Assembly (NCBI GenBank): GCA_017654935.2
Contig: CM065699.1
Span: 9,205,827-9,269,826, forward strand
Length of the DNA: 64,000 nucleotides
Reading direction: 5' to 3'
From: Phymorhynchus buccinoides
Lineage: Eukaryota; Mollusca; Gastropoda; Neogastropoda; Raphitomidae
Position 1 is the first letter of the stretch. Every line of letters begins with the position of its first letter. The notes below the pieces were generated by a model. It made no database searches. It saw nothing but the letters and a program-made list of their open reading frames with translations, and was not told where the DNA came from. This document shows, in pieces, positions 59,738 through 64,000 of this stretch. Both the position numbers and the translations under genes were made by a program.

Positions 59738-62132
59738 CTTTTCTACAATATTGTTTGTTTTGGCCAATCCAATCTGGTAGATCTTTATTTCATATTAATC
59801 GCCGTAAGTTTATTTGTCATCATTTTTACTTAAGTGATGTCACTGCCCACCGTCAATTTTATTATTGCATCACAAGTTGTTTACGTCTTTACGTCATGTG
59901 TGTCACTATGTCATATCTATATTTAGCACTGGACAACGGGTTGAACCCGAAACGTCGTGTTTTGTTTTGCTCTGTGTTTTTTTTATCATTAAACCGTTTC
60001 TTCTGGGTTTTAATTTCGACTTTGTTTTAATTTGTTGTGATAATATTATTGAACCCAGCAGTCATCTTCGTTTCTTCACATTCTAGTTTTGTGTCATTCC
60101 AAAGGCCTGAAGAAAACTACTTCAAATTTAATGCAGTTGAAAATGTGCTGATATTATGGGCGCTTGTTTTCTTTTGTTACTAATTAGTAAAGTTTCACAT
60201 AATATATAGGACAATAAAAAAAAAAGCATTCAGATAGTTTGAAACAATGGATTTTTTATTACCATATTTTACGGACTATAAGGCGATACTTTTTTCCTAG
60301 ACTGAGACCCCTGTGCCTTATAACGTGACTAATATTACAGTAAGAAACTATAATAACAAAATCTGAATTATGTGTAAAATTTCGGGCGCCTTGTAGTCCG
60401 CAAAATACGTTAACTCTAACCTCTCCTTGAAGACGGCGTTCTGGTTGTCCAGCTGACACTGGAGGTCTTGGCACTGCTGAGACAGAGCCTCCTTATCCGC
60501 TGCCTCTCCATGAAGCACTTCCAGCCGACTCTGATAACAACCAACAACAAGAATCACCACAGATCCAAGTCATACTTAGATCTCCACGAAGCACTTCCAG
60601 CCGACTCTGAAAGCAACCAACAACAACAACTATCACCACAGATCCAAGTCATCCTTATCCGCCACCTCTCCACGAAGCACTTCTAGCTGACTCTGAAAAC
60701 AACCAACAACCATCACCACAGATCCAAGTCATACTCATCCGCCACCTTTCCACGAAGCACTTCACCAGCAACAACCATCACCACAGATCCAAGTCATACT
60801 CATCCGCCACCTTTTCACGAAGCACTTCACCAGCAACAACCATCACCACAGATCCAAGTCATACTCATCCGCCACCTTTCCACGAAGCACTTCACCAGCA
60901 ACAACCATCACCACAGATCCAAGTCATACCTATCCGCCACCTTTCCACGAAGCACTTCACCAGCAACAACCATCACCACAGATCCAAGTCATACCTATCC
61001 GCCACCTTTCCACGAAGCACTTCCAGCCGACTCTGATGGCTGGGATTGTCTGGACTATTCGGGGGGTAATTCTGCCAAGCATCGTTTTCATCATCAACAT
61101 CACCACCGCAACCACTGTCATCATCATCATCCAACATTAACATCACCACACTCGTCATCTGATCACCACCACAACCACTGTCATCATCATCATCATTAAC
61201 ATCACCTCTCGTCATCTTATCACCACCACAACCACTGTCATCATCATCATCATTAACATCACCTCTCGTCATATCTTATCACCACCACCACCACCGCAAC
61301 CATTGTCATCATCATCATCAACTTTAACATCACCACTCTCGTCATCTAATCACCACCACCATTGTATAATATTCAACTTCAGTTGTTGATTTGCTTCCAT
61401 CAAACTGATCTCTGCTTGAACCAGTTCTTCCATAATGATTGCCCGTTTGCTAAAATCAGCATCGTCAGTTGTCCAAATCATCATCGGATGAGAACGTTAC
61501 GTGTTTGACTACCCCACCACATGGACAGCCACACTCCGTCTTCAGGGGATTTGGGAGACTGACGATGTTATGCTAGGAACTTGTTATGGCTCAAGACAAT
61601 CCCCGCATAACTATACGTAACATATTTTGATGTAGCCTTGATGTTCTAGCCTATGTCAATTGGTTTGACGCAGCCTTAAGCCAAGGTGACATTAGTATTA
61701 TGATTTTAATAATCTCCTTCAGTCCCCCCATGGGGATACCGGGGGGTCTTTTGCATAAATAGTTCTCCCACCTTCTGGAAGTTCTGTGCTTGTAACTTCC
61801 TCTAATCTGTCACTCTCTTTGACTCTGCCTTTTCCCTTCGCTCACTGTCATCTACTATCGTTCTGCCTTACCGGTCCATTCTCCTGCCTTTTTTCATGAA
61901 ACGCTTTCAAAAAGATTTCCTCCAGCCGAAGTCGGACTTGCTGGGCCTAATTATTTCTTAGTTAGGCGCATAACGGCAGCATGACGCATCTGCGCTCATA
62001 ATCGACAGGAAACTGTCTGAGCGATAGAAGAAGAATCACCTTCAGTTGTTGGTTCTCCTCCATCCACTGGTCTCTGCCCTGAGTCAGCTCCTCCACCATC
62101 GCGGCCAGTTTGTTCTCGTGGAATGTGGCACC
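46559..62132 (-). CDS. Coiled-coil protein with HMMR/KIF15-type C-terminal region (3' part, 8 exons)
   Basis: Eight minus-strand exons join in consistent phase to about 250 C-terminal residues: heptad-rich helices ([64 protein letters not shown]) and stop at 46559. The block [23 protein letters not shown] resembles the GHQN-HQKI-x-x-V-x-x-LKxEN motif at the end of HMMR (RHAMM) and kinesin-15. Both are spindle and centrosome proteins in which this region mediates TPX2- or membrane-linked targeting or dimerisation. I cannot separate the two because any motor or N-terminal region lies outside or is unresolved. The tail [12 protein letters not shown] has SP sites. Several exons have tandem splice-site copies. 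Confidence 0.75.
46720..46870 (+). repeat. tRNA-like SINE (second family), copy 1
   Basis: A-box GTGGCAGAGTGGCTAAGACG, B-box CGGGTTCGAATCCCGG, CCTCGCCCTTTCTTTCTAG tail into TTGACAGGAAAATTGAAC. The tRNA-like part has an unpaired long variable region and is preceded by TTGAGCGCTAGAAG shared with the copy at 46985, so it is a SINE head. Confidence 0.75.
46985..47345 (+). repeat. tRNA-like SINE (second family) split by an insert
   Basis: The A-box half is at 46990-47041. The B-box half is at 47188-47230, followed by a body CAGTTAAAAGTTGGTAAGAG and GCAGGGAGAAATCCCAAC. The interrupting 47042-47187 matches 47615-47780 (GGTATCTGCATCTGAATCCG, AAACCAGTTCTGGTTATGAA). Confidence 0.75.
47890..48052 (-). 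repeat. 79-bp tandem duplication at an exon donor
   Basis: Two copies of TGACTTGGTACTCATGGCCT, AGCAGTTAAAACTTCATCC and TACTGGGAACAC(T/C)GGGCG lie directly downstream (minus sense) of the 48058 exon donor. The duplicated segment does not include exon sequence. Confidence 0.9.
48058..48189 (-). CDS. Gene 2 exon with the HMMR/KIF15-like motif
   Basis: Acceptor GTGCCCGCAG, donor AAAAAG|GTGGGT, 44 codons, both ends phase 0. Carries [19 protein letters not shown]. Three tandem copies of its acceptor lie on its upstream (higher-coordinate) side. Confidence 0.85.
48185..48515 (-). repeat. Acceptor-bearing tandem array of the 48058 exon
   Basis: Three copies (starting 48185, 48291, 48415) of a unit of about 106 bp containing CCAGCTCCTGCGGGCAC (minus-sense acceptor GTGCCCGCAG|GAGCT), TGTGCATGGGGGCTTCTAC and CTGGAAAACCTGAAAAGC, with a G-run of variable length. 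Only a few exon bases are duplicated. Confidence 0.85.
48640..49080 (-). repeat. Purine-rich stretch with a duplicated CACCTGCAGTAAAAGAGGCTC
   Basis: Low-complexity GAGGGAGAG at 48655-48745. The segment TTAGGCACCTGCAGTAAAAG, GAGGCTCA and GAAACGGAAGA occurs at 48757 and again at 48987. I see no exon. Confidence 0.5.
49081..49825. other. Intron DNA, nothing recognised
   Basis: AT-rich; no coding or repeat signature identified. Confidence 0.4.
49826..50200 (+). repeat. Dispersed repeat (AAGGTCAAGGTC type)
   Basis: CCGAGCCGAAGGTTCGGGAAC hairpin, CGTTCGGCTATTCGTCCG, TCTCAAAAACTATTCAGTC, ATCATCAAATTTGGTGTACT, TTAAGGTCAAGGTCGCGCC: a repeat style common in mollusc genomes. Confidence 0.5.
50697..50942. 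mobile_element. PiggyBac-like MITE (inverted orientation)
   Basis: TTAA, CCCTTTCAACGCTAGCC, GGCGGTGAAAGGG, TTAA. Confidence 0.87.
50990..51192. repeat. 49-bp tandem repeat, four copies
   Basis: Unit CAGTCACATAGTCTGAAGAG, AAGCACCCAAGCGATTGCGC, TTTTCATAG repeated perfectly. It lies about 240 bp downstream (minus sense) of the microexon at 51432. Confidence 0.95.
51432..51470 (-). CDS. Gene 2 39-nt microexon
   Basis: Acceptor CCTTTCAG, donor GCG|GTGAGC. Encodes [13 protein letters not shown], a proline run that would interrupt the coiled coil. Phase 0 at both ends, so it can be skipped without frameshift. Confidence 0.7.
51590..51940 (-). repeat. Inverted copy of the 25340-25700 repeat
   Basis: AAACCTGTAATC complement, GTTTAGACATAGGGAAGTGG, GAGCGAAGCGAGTTTAG and CTTCCCTTGAAGCAAATGC, in reverse order to the first copy. 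Confidence 0.65.
51947..52250 (+). repeat. (GAA)n-tailed SINE-like repeat, copy D
   Basis: ACCGGGGGGGTCTTTCG start, CCCCCACCTTCTGGAAG, AGCCGAAGTCAGACTTGC, GGCAGCATGACGCATCTG, GAAGAAGAA end. Confidence 0.8.
52385..52735 (+). repeat. AAC-tailed dispersed repeat
   Basis: Second full copy of the 22490 element, interrupted near 52535-52570 by TCAAGTCAAGTCCACTTTAT. Confidence 0.75.
52791..52884 (-). CDS. Gene 2 coiled-coil exon
   Basis: Acceptor TTGTTCCAG, donor GAAGAA|GTGAGT. Encodes [19 protein letters not shown] and [12 protein letters not shown]. Begins one base into the codon supplied by the preceding exon. Confidence 0.85.
53030..53170. repeat. (GT)n microsatellites
   Basis: GT runs at 53030-53081 and 53127-53148. 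Confidence 0.95.
53452..53722 (+). repeat. (GAA)n-tailed SINE-like repeat, copy E
   Basis: CCCTCCCGTTGGAATACCGG start, CCACATTCTGGAAATTC, ATCGGAATGTGTTGGCTG, ACTACGGCCATGCAGAAG end. More diverged than the other copies. Confidence 0.7.
54291..54341 (-). CDS. Gene 2 51-nt coiled-coil exon
   Basis: Acceptor TCTTTTCAG, donor CATCG|GTAAGT. Encodes [17 protein letters not shown] with splits 1+48+2 that fit both neighbours. Confidence 0.85.
54510..56144 (-). repeat. Tandem array of 13 donor-bearing copies of a gene 2 exon
   Basis: Period 118-138 bp. Each unit, minus sense, contains a (GT)n-(GA)n intron piece, AAAGGCAGCAAGAAGCCCTG, GACAGAGAGAAGCAGCAGCT, the donor GACTGCTCA|GTGAGTTC, and CACAGCGTGTCCATATGTC. 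Copies end near 54525, 54655, 54793, 54916, 55037, 55161, 55282, 55400, 55517, 55651, 55775, 55896 and 56022, then the genuine exon at 56145. The three most distal copies are diverged (with CCTACACACTCTAAACA spacers); the others are near identical. About ten carry an intact GTGAGT donor. Confidence 0.95.
56145..56270 (-). CDS. Gene 2 coiled-coil exon with multiplied donor
   Basis: Acceptor GAACCTCGCAG, donor GCTCA|GTGAGT. Encodes [18 protein letters not shown] and [16 protein letters not shown]. Its last 47 bp plus donor is the unit repeated 13 times downstream (54510-56144). Confidence 0.88.
56380..56520 (-). repeat. SINE 3' fragment and G-run
   Basis: Minus sense: CCATGGGAGAAGTCGC, CCGACTTTCACAGAG, TCTGTGACTAGAATATACC matches the fragment at 4590 and the SINE 3' end at 28150. 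A G-run lies at 56491-56507. Confidence 0.6.
56565..56770 (-). repeat. tRNA-like SINE (second family), minus copy
   Basis: Complement of GAAGGTGGCAGAGTGGTTAAG, GCCTCGCCCTTTCTTTC and a body ending GGAGAAATCCCGCTGCC. The B box is altered. Confidence 0.75.
56934..56966 (-). ncRNA. Degenerate hammerhead-like motif in Penelope arm
   Basis: Minus sense CACTGGACAACGGG, TTGAACCCGAAACGTC and GTG: stem I CAC/GTG, stem II CGGG/CCCG, GAAAC and GTC are in hammerhead order, but the CTGANGA box reads TGGACAA. The mirrored copy in the other arm is at 59928-59960. Probably an inactive derivative. Confidence 0.4.
57455..59536 (-). CDS. Penelope-like reverse transcriptase with GIY-YIG endonuclease
   Basis: 693 codons, uninterrupted. 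RT core: [12 protein letters not shown] (88-99), [19 protein letters not shown] (163-181), motif [15 protein letters not shown] (236-249, Asp239), motif [12 protein letters not shown] (296-306), motif C FIDD (335-338), and VPVLDIKV. A CxxxxCxxC zinc-knuckle-like stretch (CQQRKCKIC, 559-567) precedes the GIY-YIG nuclease: VIYVVIC (596-602), LYVGET (613-618), [10 protein letters not shown] and GEHF (642-645). This is the canonical EN+ Penelope layout. It copies element RNA after nicking the target. The start lies inside the right inverted arm, so the first 29 residues come from repeat sequence and the true start may be downstream. Confidence 0.93.
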   Translation of the reverse strand: MTLHDRYAIRYTIHPHPHFYHKHTHTHTHQPSDWTPKAGEFRSLDRYIETCESDLKRLKQKTLHHSNISKEEMRTLSSLKSRRDIVIKPADKGGAIVVWGKDLYVKEIERQLQNDEFYVPIPAKTTATDNQIVRKVITLDIQKGKLPSEASSLVMKEPKEPRFYVLPKIHKKDTPGRPIVSACSCPTELISEFMDTILQPLVAELPTYVKDSSDALRIFDQFSFPDNTVTTDRRVFTMDVTGLYTNIPNNDGLIAIKHFLPKSSIDVDPVVVLRLAELVLNMNSFSVGDRHYKQTKGVAMGTKMGPSYSCLFVGHIEEQIFQAFSGTVPELFKRFIDDCFGVATCSLPELMEFIDFASSFHPSIKFTHEISTSSVPVLDIKVSIHLDSNKLHTSVHYKPTDAHSYLNFSSSHPPSTKTSIPYSQFLRLRRLCSSDENFKSEATEMKRFFQTQGYPDNTIEAALQRASDTPRAATLRPTERQSAAESRPVLCITYHPHNIKVKNILLKNFTIIQNDPLLQEAFPEPPLVAYKRDTNLRDHLVRSRLPPDVPHPTPGTHPCQQRKCKICRHVNATNIIKGPKGTVEVRRHFNCQSSDVIYVVICALCSSTSPMMLYVGETYRTLAERGEEHLRAARLGYSTQVGEHFQRPGHCIDHLTMCVIWQNGTGRAQRKFTEMYFAHKLGTFCPSGMNIRS
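60263..60410. mobile_element. MITE of the ATAAGGCG family
   Basis: CATATTTTACGGACTATAAG and TTGTAGTCCGCAAAATACG inverted ends, with ACCCCTGTGCCTTATAACG inside. It ends 10 bp from the donor of the 60421 exon. Confidence 0.8.
60421..60530 (-). CDS. Gene 2 coiled-coil exon with multiplied acceptor
   Basis: Acceptor GTTATCAG, donor GGAGAG|GTTAGA. Encodes [19 protein letters not shown] and [12 protein letters not shown], phase 0 to +2. Acceptor-bearing copies fill 60545-61035. Confidence 0.87.
60545..61035 (-). repeat. Acceptor-side tandem array of the 60421 exon
   Basis: About seven partial copies, period 60-85 bp, each with CCGCCACCTTTCCACGAAGC / ACTTC (minus sense GAAGTGCTTCGTGGAAAGGTGGCGGAT) and ACCATCACCACAGATCCAAG. 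The copies nearest the exon and the last one (61005-61035) keep CCAGCCGACTCTGA, i.e. the acceptor TCAG|AGTCGGCTGG; middle copies have lost it (ACTTCACCAGCAAC). Confidence 0.9.
61080..61370. repeat. ATC/CAC trinucleotide-rich repeat
   Basis: Tandem unit of about 70 bp with ACCACCACAACCACTGTCAT, CATCATCATCATTAACATC and CACCTCTCGTCATCT. Acidic frames here are artefacts. Confidence 0.85.
61378..61449 (-). pseudogene. Second copy of the 62040 coiled-coil exon (donor lost)
   Basis: Minus sense acceptor CTGATTTTAG|C, then [20 protein letters not shown] and QQLK, aligned residue for residue with the 62040 exon ([24 protein letters not shown]). The donor reads AAG|TTGAAT instead of AAG|GTGAAT. The frame is open. 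Diverged more than the other copies, so an old duplicate. Confidence 0.7.
61460..61690 (-). repeat. AAC-tail family repeat, reversed
   Basis: TACCCCACCACATGGACAGC, TATGCTAGGAACTTG, CAATCCCCGCATAACTAT, TTGATGTAGCCTTGATGTTC: reverse complement of 22490-22700. Confidence 0.7.
61720..62031 (+). repeat. (GAA)n-tailed SINE-like repeat, copy F
   Basis: CCCCCATGGGGATACCGGGG start, CTCCCACCTTCTGGAAG, CAGCCGAAGTCGGACTTGC, GCGCATAACGGCAGCATGAC, AGAAGAAG end. The 3' end abuts the donor of the 62040 exon within about 8 bp. Confidence 0.85.
62040..62132 (-). CDS. Gene 2 coiled-coil exon, acceptor not evident
   Basis: Donor CTGAAG|GTGATT, phase 0 into the next exon. Encodes [20 protein letters not shown] and WMEENQQLK. 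At the expected acceptor the sequence is TTAACGGGTGCC where AACAGG would be needed, so the boundary or function of this exon in this haplotype is uncertain. The (GAA)n SINE at 61720 ends right at its donor. Confidence 0.65.
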
Positions 62133-62204
62133 CGTTAAGGCAAACAAACAAACACATAGCAACACACTACTTTTCCTTGATTTTCTAACATCAAAAAGGT
62201 AATT

Positions 62205-62446
62205 ACCGTAATTTTCGGGTTATAAGGCGATATGTTTGTCTAGTGCATCCCTGGCACCCCCTGCACATTATTTTAGAGGATCCTTTTGAATTGTAGTGCT
62301 TCATAGACCCGCAAATGGGGGTTCCTGGGAGACCTGCACACATATGCAGAGATTCTGTGCGGAAACCCGTGCGCAATCCGCAAATAAGTAAAAGAAAGAA
62401 GGAAAAAGATTTGCGCACGTGTCCGAATTTCCCCTAATCTGTAAAT
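62205..62446. repeat. MITE fragment and sequence related to the adjacent minisatellite
   Basis: 62208-62275 is an ATAAGGCG-family half. 62335-62400 (GCGGAAACCCGTGCGCAATC, CGCAAATAAG) resembles, in part, the minisatellite unit and the segment at 27505-27540, suggesting the minisatellite arose from a dispersed repeat. Confidence 0.5.
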
Positions 62447-64000
62447 TTTTACCCTTCGTTCTTCCACCTATTTACGGGTTGCGTATGGGATTTGCGCAAG
62501 GAATCTTCATTCTTCCACTTATTTACGGGTTGCGTATGGGATTTGCGCAAGGAATCTTCATTCTTCCACTTATTTACGGGTTGCGTATGGGATTTGCGCA
62601 AGGAATCTTCATTCTTCCACCTATTTACGGGTTGCGTATGGGATTTGCGCAAGGAATCTTCATTCTTCCACCTATTTACGGGTTGCGTATGGGATTTGCG
62701 CAAGGAATCTTCATTCTTCCACCTATTTACGGGTTGCGTATGGGATTTGCGCAAGGAATCTTCATTCTTCCACCTATTTACGGGTTGCGTATGGGATTTG
62801 CGCAAGGAATCTTCATTCTTCCACCTATTTACGGGTTGCGTATGGGATTTGCGCAAGGAATCTTCATTCTTCCACCTATTTACGGGTTGCGTATGGGATT
62901 TGCGCAAGGAATCTTCATTCTTCCACTTATTTACGGGTTGCGTATGGGATTTGCGCAAGGAATCTTCATTCTTCCACCTATTTACGGGTTGCGTATGGGA
63001 TTTGCGCAAGGAATCTTCATTCTTCCACCTATTTACGGGTTGCGTATGGGATTTGCGCAAGGAATCTTCATTCTTCCACCTATTTACGGGTTGCGTATGG
63101 GATTTGCGCAAGGAATCTTCATTCTTCCACCTATTTACGGGTTGCGTATGGGATTTGCGCAAGGAATCTTCGTTCTTCCACCTATTTACGGGTTGCGTAT
63201 GGGATTTGCGCAAGGAATCTTCGTTCTTCCACCTATTTACGGGTTGCGTATGGGATTTGCGCAAGGAATCTTCGTTCTTCCACCTATTTACGGGTTGCGT
63301 ATGGGATTTGCGCAAGGAATCTTCGTTCTTCCACCTATTTACGGGTTGCGTATGGGATTTGCGCAAGGAATCTTCGTTCTTCCACCTATTTACGGGTTGC
63401 GTATGGGATTTGCGCAAGGAATCTTCGTTCTTCCACCTATTTACGGGTTGCGTATGGGATTTGCGCAAGGAATCTTCATTCTTCCACCTATTTACGGGTT
63501 GCGTATGGGATTTGCGCAAGGAATCTTCGTTCTTCCACCTATTTACGGGTTGCGTATGGGATTTGCGCAAGGAATCTTCGTTCTTCCACTTATTTACGGG
63601 TTGCGTATGGGATTTGCGCAAGGAATCTTCGTTCTTCCACCTATTTACGGGTTGCGTATGGGATTTGCGCAAGGAATCTTCGTTCTTCCACCTATTTACG
63701 GGTTGCGTATGGGATTTGCGCAAGGAATCTTCGTTCTTCCACCTATTTACGGGTTGCGTATGGGATTTGCGCAAGGAATCTTCGTTCTTCCACCTATTTA
63801 CGGGTTGCGTATGGGATTTGCGCAAGGAATCTTCGTTCTTCCACTTATTTACGGGTTGCGTATGGGATTTGCGCAAGGAATCTTCGTTCTTCCACCTATT
63901 TACGGGTTGCGTATGGGATTTGCGCAAGGAATCTTCGTTCTTCCACCTATTTACGGGTTGCGTATGGGATTTGCGCAAGGAATCTTCGTTCTTCCACTTA
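62447..64000 (-). repeat. 51-bp minisatellite, about 30 copies, open in one frame
   Basis: Unit (plus) ATTCTTCCACCTATTTACGG, GTTGCGTATGGGATTTGCGC, AAGGAATCTTC. Minus-strand translation RKSHTQPVNRWKNEDSL repeats 17 residues without a stop from 63978 to 62449 and continues to the window edge. Two variant sites: Arg/Lys in the N-R/K-W position, and a silent AAT/AAC in the KN position. AAT units occupy the proximal half (to about 63165) and AAC units mostly the distal half, with one AAT unit at about 63477. It may be intronic; splice sites joining it to gene 2 were not found. Confidence 0.9.

Larger units (their letters stand above)
56841..60096 (-). mobile_element. Near-intact Penelope-like retroelement (with 14-bp target duplication)
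   Basis: The element body is 56855-60082. CTAGTTTTGTGTCA stands on both sides (56841-56854, 60083-60096). Arms of about 580 bp (about 56853-57431 and 59460-60039) are inverted copies differing at few positions, as in the inverted terminal repeats known for Penelope-like elements. A 43-bp unpaired tail (60040-60082) follows the right arm. Between them lies one uninterrupted RT/GIY-YIG reading frame. Arm identity and an open frame suggest a recent insertion. It sits in an intron of gene 2, same strand. Confidence 0.92.

Noticed and set aside
60973..61272. Asp-rich frame with DDDDD repeats
   Set aside because: Produced by ATC trinucleotide-rich repeat.
62447..64000. CRISPR array
   Set aside because: Units are contiguous without unique spacers, and the window is plainly eukaryotic.

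Overview
This is eukaryotic genomic DNA from an animal. Evidence: genes split by GT-AG introns, a spliceosomal U2 snRNA gene, abundant LINE, Penelope, SINE and MITE remnants, and long CA, CT and polyC tracts. The repeat content (Penelope-like elements with GIY-YIG nuclease, tRNA-like SINEs, foldback MITEs) and protein divergence suggest a lophotrochozoan, probably a marine mollusc such as a gastropod. That placement is inference. Two host genes face each other tail to tail.

Gene 1 (+ strand, 7387-33347) is a complete CD36-family scavenger receptor. I assembled 13 coding exons whose reading phases all join into a 583-residue protein. It has two membrane segments, a glycosylated ectodomain closest in its conserved blocks to LIMP-2/SCARB2, and a long tail with a lysosomal dileucine signal and a tyrosine signal. 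Its last intron carries a U2 snRNA gene (32517-32704). Gene 2 (- strand, 62132 down to 46559) is the 3' half of a coiled-coil protein, eight exons in register. It ends in a block resembling the C-terminal domain shared by HMMR (RHAMM) and kinesin KIF15. Its 5' end is not resolved in the window.

The most unusual property is that many coding exons in both genes are accompanied by tandem partial copies that straddle one splice site. Exons 1, 9, 11 and 12 of gene 1, and two exons of gene 2, have acceptor-bearing copies upstream. Exon 8 of gene 1 and one exon of gene 2 have long arrays of donor-bearing copies downstream. Decayed copies are visible for exons 2, 4, 8 and 13. The result is a locus with dozens of decoy splice sites. 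Some units are in frame (138 and 63 bp) and could yield isoforms.

Mobile DNA: a near-intact Penelope-like retroelement (RT plus GIY-YIG, about 580-bp inverted arms, 14-bp target duplication) at 56855-60082. A second truncated Penelope at 23492-24580 has a near-canonical hammerhead ribozyme. There are several LINE 3' tails, eight piggyBac-like MITEs with TTAA-type ends, three foldback elements enclosing telomere-like TAACCC/GGGTTA runs, other palindromic MITEs, SINE families, and a 51-bp minisatellite (62447-64000) open in one frame to the window edge. The interval 33348-46558 between the genes holds only repeats, palindromes and unassigned AT-rich DNA.
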